From positions 124,001 through 188,000 of the forward strand of contig CASIAI010000002.1 of NCBI GenBank assembly GCA_949372655.1: 64,000 nt of DNA, written 5' to 3'. The translations under genes were made by a program, and so were the position numbers. Positions 54,200 through 61,573 of this stretch are shown here, in pieces. Each line of letters starts with the position of its first letter. The first letter of the stretch is position 1. The notes under the pieces were generated by a model. That model saw only the letters and a program-made list of their open reading frames with translations, did not search any database and was not told where the DNA came from. This DNA comes from Candidatus Poseidoniaceae archaeon (GTDB lineage: Archaea; Thermoplasmatota; Poseidoniia; Poseidoniales; Poseidoniaceae).

Positions 54200-55555
54200 C
54201 TACTCCAATAATGATACATTATTTTCTCCACAAAGATTAGACTGCATTGCCTTATCCATTTCCATATCGGTTGATAATGCCCAGTGTGCTTTGACAGTCA
54301 CCGTATCGGGGGAACTAACACTTCCATGGCCAAGCATCCCCATAGCGATTTGCTTTCTTCCTTTTGAATATACATTCATATCAACAGGTCCATTGATACA
54401 CTGAGTGGTAACTATGATTGGGATATTTCGATTGATACACCTAGTTAGAGCACGCCATACTTTGGTGTTTTCTGGAGCATCTTTTTCAGGATCATCAATA
54501 GGAAGGTGGCCTAAGCCAGTGCCATGAATGATAATCGCTTGAGGCGATGTAAGGATTACTGCTTCAATCTCTTCTTCATGAAGCCACGGACTGGCGATGA
54601 ACTGGACAATTCGAACAGTGGTAGAATATTTTGTTGGTGTAATACAAATTTCACGGCTATTTTCATCAAGAAGTTTCTGATAGCCTTCAGTTAACTCCAT
54701 ACTAACATCTCCAGAATTAGCATTAATGAATCCCAAAGGTTGACTGTTAACAGGTTGGAAAGCATCTCTTCTTGTTGAATGTAACTTTCTTACACCAACA
54801 CCTGGGTGAATAGAACATTTACCATCATTCGAACTGGAGTGCATTACAACTACAGTTGAATCTCCCGCAGTTCCACAAGGCTTTGGTGCATTTGCAGCCC
54901 AGTAAACTGCAGCGATTAGGTTTTCAGCAGCATCGGAAGAACCTCGGTCTGAAGAGCGTTGCGAGCCAACTAATGCAATCGGGCCTGGTGGAGCTTGACC
55001 TTTACCTGCCCAAGCGAAATTTAGGGCAGCAGAAGTAATGTGTAAGGTATCGGTTCCATGAGTAATTACAACTCCATCACAACCATCATCAAATGCTTTC
55101 TTACTAGCATCAATCATCTTATTCCAATGTTGACAGCGGATATCATCACTAAACATGTTGCCTAGCTTTTCCGCTTCAATATTAGCAATTTCTGCTAACT
55201 CCGGTACGCTTGCTAACAGTTCATGGGGCTCGAATCTAGCGACAACAGCACCAGTCTTGTAATCAACCTTGGATGCGATTGTACCACCGGTATGGAGGAT
55301 TCTGATTCTTGGTAATTTAGAGTCAGATTCAATTCCTTGAGTTTCGACAGGTATTTGTTCAATCTTTAGAGAATCAATAATTTCAAGATTCAAAACCTCA
55401 TCGAGTAGATAACTTGCATTGTAGCCATTGACTAATTTAACAGTAAGGTGGCCCTTTGAGGCAGGATGAAGGACAGTGCCCTCAAAAGTGGTTGCTCCAT
55501 TATGGCTTTTGACTTCGATTCGAACCTTTAGTCCTACCTCGGGCATTTCAACCAT
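54200..55555 (-). CDS. gatD: Glutamyl-tRNA(Gln) amidotransferase subunit D
   Basis: GatD with GatE converts Glu-tRNA(Gln) to Gln-tRNA(Gln) in archaea; GatD is the asparaginase-type subunit that releases ammonia. An N-terminal SH3-like domain (about 1-75) precedes the asparaginase domain with HTGGTIASK near 88 and VITHGTDTLH near 165, followed by LVGSQRSSDRGSSDAAENL and the conserved C-terminal region. The length of 451 residues is normal. GGAGG stands just before the ATG. gatE is not in this window, so the heterodimer is encoded at two loci here. Confidence 0.95.
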   Translation of the reverse strand: MVEMPEVGLKVRIEVKSHNGATTFEGTVLHPASKGHLTVKLVNGYNASYLLDEVLNLEIIDSLKIEQIPVETQGIESDSKLPRIRILHTGGTIASKVDYKTGAVVARFEPHELLASVPELAEIANIEAEKLGNMFSDDIRCQHWNKMIDASKKAFDDGCDGVVITHGTDTLHITSAALNFAWAGKGQAPPGPIALVGSQRSSDRGSSDAAENLIAAVYWAANAPKPCGTAGDSTVVVMHSSSNDGKCSIHPGVGVRKLHSTRRDAFQPVNSQPLGFINANSGDVSMELTEGYQKLLDENSREICITPTKYSTTVRIVQFIASPWLHEEEIEAVILTSPQAIIIHGTGLGHLPIDDPEKDAPENTKVWRALTRCINRNIPIIVTTQCINGPVDMNVYSKGRKQIAMGMLGHGSVSSPDTVTVKAHWALSTDMEMDKAMQSNLCGENNVSLLE

Positions 55556-55591
55556 GAACCTCCATATATCGAAGGCTCATCAAGAGTTCGC

Positions 55592-55599
55592 TATAAATA
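55592..55599 (-). promoter_or_regulatory. TATA box for gatD
   Basis: The minus strand reads TATTTATA in a TTATTTATAGC context, 37-44 bases before the gatD ATG. Transcription would start near 55566-55570 and leave a short leader holding GGAGG. This indicates a promoter separate from the ABC permease gene upstream. Confidence 0.5.
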
Positions 55600-55631
55600 A
55601 GCAGAGATTCAGTCAATTGAAACACTAAGAA

Positions 55632-58121
55632 TCATTGAGAGAGGTCTTTGACTTTCTCGACTAAATCCATCTTTCGTAGTCTCCAGATACCTATAGGGGT
55701 CATTGCTATGGCAATTATGATAACACCACCCATCAATTGGAAAGCAATACTTGGAACAATTACAACTGGGAAATAGAATTGCCAAGAAGAGAATGAAGCA
55801 GCCAGTCCAACCGCACCGCCATATGCGAAAAGTACACCCACAATTCCACCGATTGTTCCAATCAGAATACTTTCAAACAGTAACATTGAGCCAAGTCTCT
55901 TAGTTGATGCTCCTAATACACGTAAAGTTGCGAGTTCGAAATCTCTTTCAGCGACATTCATGATCATTGTATTTAGCATTACAGCGATGGTAAATAATAG
56001 GCCAAGATACATTATCGCTTGGAAAACTTGAGTCTGCTTTTCCAGTAAACTATTGATTCCATCAATTAGAACTTGACGTTCAACAATTCCTGCGGAGATT
56101 TCACCAAGTTCCGTATCCACTTCAACGCCATCTGGTAATTGAAGGTATACTGATGTAGCATTTACTCCAGTCAAATCACTTAACTCACCGCGTAGGAAAT
56201 ACATAGTTCGAGCAAGTTCACCTCTCGAAGTTCCAACTAGCTTTACTTCTTGTTCATCACCATTGAGCGAAACAGTCTGCTTATCGCCAATACTCCAGCC
56301 CAAGAATTCCATTGCACCTTCGTCCATCATTACTTCAGTAACTGCAGTGTTTTCACTCGGCGCTTTGCCATCGATCACATTGACTACTCGCATACCATTA
56401 TCAAAATCATTCAAACCTACAAGAGTAAAAATACGTTCGATTCCATCTGAATCTTCGACACTTCCAAGCGGCATTTCAATTAGCAGTTCACTCTCTGCTG
56501 AATTATTTATTGACCACTGTAAGACCGCATTTTCTCCCTCTGGTGTGACATATACTTGAGCATCCCAAGACTGGTCATCTTCTAAACCGCTGATGAGTGT
56601 ATCTTCAAGTCCAGCAGACATCATTTGTATTGAACCAAAAAGCATCAAGGAAATACCGACTGCAAGGAATGTCATACCAAGTCTGATCGGTTTACGAATA
56701 CTCGAACGAATCGAAAGACCGAGTGTAGTTGGCATCCATGATGTTAATTTACGCAGAATATTTGACCCTACTCTCATTTCGCTTTGCCCACTAAGTACGC
56801 TCAAAGGGTCGAGTCTACTTGCTTTCCAAGCAGGGAAGGCCCCTGAAAGGAATACTACGAACATCGTTGGTAAAATTACGCTTGAATAAGTGGAAAGAGG
56901 AATGGAGCGCTCAGTAATTGGGACTCCGACGAGTTCTTGATAGAAATCGAGCATCCCATTCATGCCCCAAGGGCCAATAAGGATTCCAACAATACACCCT
57001 ATTGCGCCAATTGCTAATGGGGCGATTAGATAACCCTGCATCAGAGAGAGTCGTGAAACACCGAGTGTTCTTAGTACTGCAATTTCTTTGGCTTGACTCT
57101 GAACCAATCGCTGAAGGCTCAGTACGATAGTGATGGATGCTATGGCTGCAATCATAACAGTGAAAGGAATAGTTGCCTTTTTCGCTCCTTCAAGGTCTTG
57201 ACGCATCACTTCAACAGGTTCATTCTGGCCTCTATCACGAACTCGGGCATCTAATTCAGATATATTCAATGATTCATCTACAAGAGATTTGACAGCGTCT
57301 ATTTCATCACCTTCATAGGTTTCAGTATCTGGTAGGTCGAAGGATGGCGTACCCTCGATATCTAGGAGAATGGTATTACTAGAACCAATTTCATTACCAG
57401 TTAGTCTTGCCATTCCTGAATCAGAGAGGTATCCGACGACATATTGGCCATCTTCAGGTGGGAACAAAGAGCCTTCAGGAGCCATTAACACGTGTAGTGG
57501 ATGGTATCCTATACCCACTAATTCGAAAACCATACTTTCTGTTCCTGCTCCAATAGTGATGTTATCTCCAATACTCAAATCAAGAGCGTCGCTGACGTGA
57601 GCATCAATAACAATTTCATCGGCACCAGATGCAACTCTACCTTCACTATGACCTTCAGGCATCCAAATTCGGTCAGAGTTGGCGTCAGCAGGAATTCCAT
57701 GCCAAAGAGAATTAATTATGTGCTCTCCAGTACTATTATTATGAAACATGGCTCCTTGGATTATAGTTCTCCCTTCACATGAATCAAGTGCCTCAGGGGC
57801 TGTATTATTCCAAGAATCACTTAGATTTTGACAAAATTCATCAACTTGTTCTGCTGACCATATTGCGCTTCTATTATCTATCCATAGGTCTGCAAGGTTT
57901 GCACCGTCGTTATCATCACCATGCATAGTCTCATACATACCATCAAGATTATGGGAATAGCCACCAAAAGTTATCCCAGCAAAAACTCCGACAGAAACCA
58001 TGAATACTACTGCTAATAGTCGTAACTTGGTTCTCCAAAGACTCCTAGCGAGTCTTTTGTTGAGTAAACCTAGTTTGAAATAAAACTTCAAACCTGATAA
58101 TTCCTTCTCAGTCTCTGGCAT
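55632..58121 (-). CDS. FtsX-domain ABC transporter permease
   Basis: An 829-residue two-core permease of normal family size. A first helix near 30-50 is followed by an extracytoplasmic MacB-like periplasmic-core domain. The first FtsX core lies near 312-450 (KEIAVLRTLGVSRLSLMQGY), a second extracytoplasmic domain follows, and the second core lies near 690-825 (ELATLRVLGASTKRLGSML). It pairs with the ATPase nine bases upstream. A role in export or extraction of lipoproteins or surface molecules, or in mechanotransmission, is inferred from the family. It is the second such system in the window. Confidence 0.92.
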   Translation of the reverse strand: MPETEKELSGLKFYFKLGLLNKRLARSLWRTKLRLLAVVFMVSVGVFAGITFGGYSHNLDGMYETMHGDDNDGANLADLWIDNRSAIWSAEQVDEFCQNLSDSWNNTAPEALDSCEGRTIIQGAMFHNNSTGEHIINSLWHGIPADANSDRIWMPEGHSEGRVASGADEIVIDAHVSDALDLSIGDNITIGAGTESMVFELVGIGYHPLHVLMAPEGSLFPPEDGQYVVGYLSDSGMARLTGNEIGSSNTILLDIEGTPSFDLPDTETYEGDEIDAVKSLVDESLNISELDARVRDRGQNEPVEVMRQDLEGAKKATIPFTVMIAAIASITIVLSLQRLVQSQAKEIAVLRTLGVSRLSLMQGYLIAPLAIGAIGCIVGILIGPWGMNGMLDFYQELVGVPITERSIPLSTYSSVILPTMFVVFLSGAFPAWKASRLDPLSVLSGQSEMRVGSNILRKLTSWMPTTLGLSIRSSIRKPIRLGMTFLAVGISLMLFGSIQMMSAGLEDTLISGLEDDQSWDAQVYVTPEGENAVLQWSINNSAESELLIEMPLGSVEDSDGIERIFTLVGLNDFDNGMRVVNVIDGKAPSENTAVTEVMMDEGAMEFLGWSIGDKQTVSLNGDEQEVKLVGTSRGELARTMYFLRGELSDLTGVNATSVYLQLPDGVEVDTELGEISAGIVERQVLIDGINSLLEKQTQVFQAIMYLGLLFTIAVMLNTMIMNVAERDFELATLRVLGASTKRLGSMLLFESILIGTIGGIVGVLFAYGGAVGLAASFSSWQFYFPVVIVPSIAFQLMGGVIIIAIAMTPIGIWRLRKMDLVEKVKDLSQ

Positions 58122-58130
58122 AATTTAACC

Positions 58131-58817
58131 TCAGTTAGAGTTTACTGCTTCATCAGAAATAATCTTGCCACTATCAATTCTAATTACTCTTGTGGCATAT
58201 TTTACTAACCCTTCATCGTGAGTGACAAATACCGATGTGATATTTTCTTGCTCACAAGCAGTGACCAGGGCGGTCATCACTTTTTGTGATGTTTCAGTAT
58301 CTAAGTTTCCTGTCAATTCATCTCCCAGTAGTAGTGTAGGTCGCTTAGCAATGCTTCTAGCGATTGCGACTCTTTGCTGTTGTCCACCGCTAATCTCGCC
58401 AGGGAACCTGTCAACTTCTGCTTCCAGTCCGACAAGTTTGAGTAATTCTTTAGCACGAGCAGGGTCTTTTTTACCGGCCAGTTCTTGAATGAGAAGGATG
58501 TTTTCTAAAACTGATAAATCTTGTAGTAGGTTGAAGAACTGAAATACATATCCTATATTCTCTCTTCGGAAGGAAGTCATATTCTCAGAATGGTTTCTTG
58601 GAACATCATTACGCATGAAGGTATACGTTCCACCAGTTGGACTATCCAATGCTGAAAAGCAGTTCAAGAGAGTGGTTTTCCCTGACCCAGACGGTCCAAG
58701 TAATATTACTCGTTCACCTTCATTGATTTCGATATTAACACCATCTAGTGCTTTTACTACTCCAGCAGGAGTTTCATAATGTCGTTGAATATTTTCCATT
58801 TTTAATAGTAGTTTCAT
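58131..58817 (-). CDS. ABC transporter ATP-binding protein, LolD/MacB type
   Basis: The ATPase has Walker A GPSGSGKTT at 41-49, Q loop YVFQFFNLLQ, signature ISGGQQQRVAIARS, a Walker B/D-loop region GDELTGNLD, where Leu replaces the usual Pro of DEPTGNLD, and the H loop (VFVTHDEG). ATG 58817 (MKLLLKMENIQ) preceded by GGTGAT is chosen; the longer frame from 58886 adds an unrelated leader. It is the partner of the permease directly downstream. Confidence 0.93.
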   Translation of the reverse strand: MKLLLKMENIQRHYETPAGVVKALDGVNIEINEGERVILLGPSGSGKTTLLNCFSALDSPTGGTYTFMRNDVPRNHSENMTSFRRENIGYVFQFFNLLQDLSVLENILLIQELAGKKDPARAKELLKLVGLEAEVDRFPGEISGGQQQRVAIARSIAKRPTLLLGDELTGNLDTETSQKVMTALVTACEQENITSVFVTHDEGLVKYATRVIRIDSGKIISDEAVNSN

Positions 58818-58926
58818 CTTATCACCAATGCAGCATCGATTAACTATCAGTTGCTTGGTGATAGTTAACATTGTCAAGTATATCAATTCAACGAATTAAT
58901 TTTCTTACAGCAAGCATTGCTGAATG

Positions 58927-59101
58927 GTGATCTTGGTGCCGCAAGCGGAGGGTGAACAATCAAAGATTTGTGAAGAACAGACACAATTAGCAACAGTGCG
59001 CTGGAGCGGAGGGTGAACAAATCAAAGATTTGTGAAGAATAGATTTCAAACAATTCACCCAGCTCCACACCAATTGATGCAGACTAGTGATCTTGGTGCC
59101 G
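58927..59101 (-). repeat. Repeat cluster at the 3' end of tRNA-Met
   Basis: Two layers of repeats are visible. GTGATCTTGGTGCCG at 58927-58941 recurs at 59087-59101, where it covers the tRNA-Met CCA end; with the following bases 20 of 22 positions match. Between them a 37-38-base repeat (starting AGCGGAGGGTGAACAA, ending TTTGTGAAGAA) occurs at 58944-58980 and again at 59005-59042, and its core ACAAATC-AAA-GATTTGT can form a hairpin. The 210 bases between the ABC operon and the tRNA hold no ORF. Confidence 0.75.
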
Positions 59102-59222
59102 GGAGCGGGGCTCGAACCCGCGACCTTCGGATGTCTCAGACACCGCAAGGAGTTGCACGTCATACGAATGCCTTGAAGGCTGCCCTATGAGTCCGACGCG
59201 CTACCAACTACGCCACCCCGGC
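59097..59222 (-). tRNA. Elongator tRNA-Met (CAT) with 53-nt intron
   Basis: The minus strand gives acceptor arms GCCGGGG and TCCCGGC, an anticodon stem TCGGA/TCCGA and a loop CTCATA-A with anticodon CAT. The T arm is GCGGG-TTCGAGC-CCCGC, the discriminator is A, and CCA is encoded at 59094-59096. The intron sits at the canonical 37/38 site. The G1-C72 pair and the sequence fit the elongator rather than the initiator tRNA. Confidence 0.93.
59133..59185 (-). other. tRNA-Met intron with canonical bulge-helix-bulge
   Basis: The 53-base intron is bounded by a perfect BHB motif: central helix CTCA/TGAG, three-base bulges TAG and ACA, inner helix GGCA/TGTC and outer helix TCGGA/TCCGA. Cleavage within the bulges (TA^G and AC^A) yields a normal seven-base anticodon loop. 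The structure matches what the archaeal tRNA splicing endonuclease recognises. Confidence 0.9.
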
Positions 59223-59341
59223 TTGATTCGGCGTGTGGCACTTACTCTTTGAATAATGCGGAGGATTTTTTAGTTTAGAAACTTAAAATCATACACAAAA
59301 TCTTCCGTAGCCTTCATGCACTTACAGTCGTCCGACGGTTC

Positions 59342-60241
59342 ATGGTCGACCTCCAAACTGCCATGGCTGCGGCCGCGGCAGAACGTAAACAACGTTCTGG
59401 TGCAGCGAGTCAAGATAGAAAGGTACGTCGAAGTGGTTCCAATCTTGGAATCGAAGCATTTGACCCGATAAATTATGTCAAAAAAGAGAAGGCGGATACT
59501 GCTTCAATGTGGTTAGTATTCGTTTTTACAATATTGGTCTCACTTGCAATGAGGTTCATCTTGATGCCAAATACCTCTCGAGAGAAATCAGATATACTGT
59601 ATCTAATGCCCTTGAGTGCTGTTATTTTAATTCCACAGGTTCATAGAATGGTTATGCCAAAGTCATTTCAAGAATTCTATACCAAAGGAACTTGGTTCAA
59701 AGCAGGCTTTCTTCACACCTTCACTTTCTTAGCACTTGCATTTTTACTAGTAAATCCTCCATTTGGAGATATTGTGGCACCTAAACTGGCTAGTGAATGG
59801 GCTATTGTAACAGATGATGGCGAAAACTTACTGTTTAACGAAGATTCAAGCGGTGATGGAGAAATAACTTGGGTTGTCGACAAAGATGGCAATCTTACAG
59901 GTGAAGTCTGGTTGTTATTTGGCTTAGCAGACAATGTTAATTCTGATGGTGCCCAAGTAGTGGTTGAACTTACCCATCAAACCAATTCCGATGTAATTGA
60001 GAGTAATGCTACATTTTGGGATGAAAATAGAGAACGTATTGAATCTGCAAATACTACAGATAACAGTTCTGCACCCGACTTAGTTCCGCATGTAAAAGAT
60101 CAATCATTTGCTATTCTACTAGGCAGTGGATTAGAATCTGGCACTCACCAAATCAGTGTTACAATCACTGAAGAAGGTGACCCGTGGGTTAACACTAGAA
60201 GTTATGAGTGGACACTTGTTGTTATCGAATCACTTGAATGA
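59342..60241 (+). CDS. Membrane protein with C-terminal extracytoplasmic domain, unknown
   Basis: A 299-residue protein with a basic, Ala-rich cytoplasmic N-terminus, then three membrane helices (MWLVFVFTILVSLAMRFIL, ILYLMPLSAVILIP and FLHTFTFLALAFLLVNPPF). The C-terminal 150 residues are an acidic beta-sandwich-like domain. No family is recognised. It is preceded by tRNA-Met on the other strand and converges with a small ORF whose stop is one base away. Confidence 0.8.
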   Translation: MVDLQTAMAAAAAERKQRSGAASQDRKVRRSGSNLGIEAFDPINYVKKEKADTASMWLVFVFTILVSLAMRFILMPNTSREKSDILYLMPLSAVILIPQVHRMVMPKSFQEFYTKGTWFKAGFLHTFTFLALAFLLVNPPFGDIVAPKLASEWAIVTDDGENLLFNEDSSGDGEITWVVDKDGNLTGEVWLLFGLADNVNSDGAQVVVELTHQTNSDVIESNATFWDENRERIESANTTDNSSAPDLVPHVKDQSFAILLGSGLESGTHQISVTITEEGDPWVNTRSYEWTLVVIESLE

Positions 60242-60242
60242 T

Positions 60243-60416
60243 TCATGAAAGCATATCGCCATGTGCGACCATTATATTATTCAATAACTCACTAATTCTG
60301 CGTACATCATAGTCTTCCGGTGTTATTCTGTTGATACTTCTCTTTCGAGAGTATCTAATTACCTTGGCCAAAGGTGTCCAGCAAAGTGCATCCATTACGG
60401 TATTCTTAATCTTCAT
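60243..60416 (-). CDS. Small ORF of 57 codons downstream of rfcS, unknown
   Basis: Translation gives a basic, soluble small protein (MKIKNTVMDALCWTPLAKVI at its start, RSINRITPEDYDVRRISELL later). It fills most of the 241-base gap between two genes, lies 66 bases after the rfcS stop on the same strand, and its stop is one base from the convergent gene's stop. The RITPEDYDVRRISELL part is faintly like the last helices of histone-fold proteins, but the protein is too short for a full histone fold. Coding is likely but unproven. Confidence 0.5.
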   Translation of the reverse strand: MKIKNTVMDALCWTPLAKVIRYSRKRSINRITPEDYDVRRISELLNNIMVAHGDMLS

Positions 60417-60482
60417 CGACTAGCCCAATCAATAACCTATCTAGTCGATTTAGGAGACGCTTAAGGTGAAAGTGAAAGTGAA

Positions 60483-61439
60483 TCACTTACTCAGATGAGT
60501 GACAAGCCTAGCGGTTAATGCGTCTAATTGTATTTGTTCGCCTCCACCTTCAACAAGCCGATAATCAACTTCAGCCATCCATTCAGTTAAGTCGAGTTTA
60601 GCATCTTCTGAAAGGAAATCTGCGGTATATAATTCGCGATGAAGTTGATTGACAAAGTCAGTTCCAGCAAGTCCGTACTTATCGAGCAATTCTCTAAGCC
60701 TTCTTCTCGCAGAATGAAACCCATCATCTTTGCATGACATAAGATATTGATGTAAGCTTTCGGGAGGTGCAGTGGCTGAGGTTTCATAGATTAATTCACG
60801 TTTAACATCCATGCTTATTGCTGCAGCTACTTGCAGAGCAGTGAGGGCTTTTCTTAGGTCGCCTTGAGAAATACGTGTCAGCGCTTCAGCAGCATCATCA
60901 CTGAGTGTAACCTTCTCTTCTTTAGCAACATAATGCACTTGTGAAGCAACATCCGAATCAGAAAGGGGTCTAAATCTAAAAACAGCACATCTAGATTGTA
61001 TTGGTTCAATTATTTTAGATGAATAATTACAAGATAATATGAATCTACAGGTTTCAGCATATTGCTCCATAATTCTTCTTAATGCACCTTGTGCATCGTT
61101 TGTCAAAGCATCTGCTTCATCGAGAAAAATTATCTTGAAAGATGCTCCACCGTAGGGGCTGGTTCTAGCAAATTGCTTAACTTTAGTTCGAATACTCTCA
61201 AGTTTTCTTTCATCAGAGGCATTCATTTCCAATAGGTTTTGTCTAAAATCAGGACCGAATACGTCCTTGGTTAATGCCATTGCAGCGGTGGTTTTACCAG
61301 TGCCAGGTGGCCCTGCAAACAACAGGTGTGGGAATTCTTTTCTTTCAGCGTATATTTTCAGGCGTTGAACTACAGCAGGTTGCCCTCTAATTTCAGTGAC
61401 CGACTGGGGCCGATGTTTCTCAACCCAAAGTTCGCTCAT
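60483..61439 (-). CDS. rfcS: Replication factor C small subunit
   Basis: RFC-S loads the PCNA clamp at primer-template junctions. The 318-residue AAA+ protein has Walker A GPPGTGKTT at 43-51, Walker B with FLDEADALT near 108-116, the SRC motif (QSRCAVFRF) near 150 and the C-terminal collar domain. The length is normal. It is divergent from a large surface-protein gene and shares an intergenic region of about 134 bases with it. The large subunit rfcL is not in this window. Confidence 0.95.
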   Translation of the reverse strand: MSELWVEKHRPQSVTEIRGQPAVVQRLKIYAERKEFPHLLFAGPPGTGKTTAAMALTKDVFGPDFRQNLLEMNASDERKLESIRTKVKQFARTSPYGGASFKIIFLDEADALTNDAQGALRRIMEQYAETCRFILSCNYSSKIIEPIQSRCAVFRFRPLSDSDVASQVHYVAKEEKVTLSDDAAEALTRISQGDLRKALTALQVAAAISMDVKRELIYETSATAPPESLHQYLMSCKDDGFHSARRRLRELLDKYGLAGTDFVNQLHRELYTADFLSEDAKLDLTEWMAEVDYRLVEGGGEQIQLDALTARLVTHLSK

Positions 61440-61513
61440 GCCCCACTCTCAACGGCGAGCGCCCTTCAACATTCGCCTTGATACAATGACTCAATTATGC
61501 TATTTTTTCATAT

Positions 61514-61547
61514 TTTTCGCTCATCGAAGCGAAAAGACAGTATAAAG
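61514..61547 (+). promoter_or_regulatory. TATA box with upstream inverted repeat
   Basis: TATAAAG at 61541-61547 lies about 30 bases before ATG 61574 and would give a nearly leaderless transcript. A perfect eight-pair inverted repeat TTTTCGCT/AGCGAAAA with a six-base loop occupies 61514-61535, just upstream of the TATA box in the divergent intergenic region with rfcS. It could be a regulator site or part of a transcript; the TATA box is the stronger call. Confidence 0.5.
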
Positions 61548-61573
61548 GGGCATTAGTGAATGACTCGAGCCCC

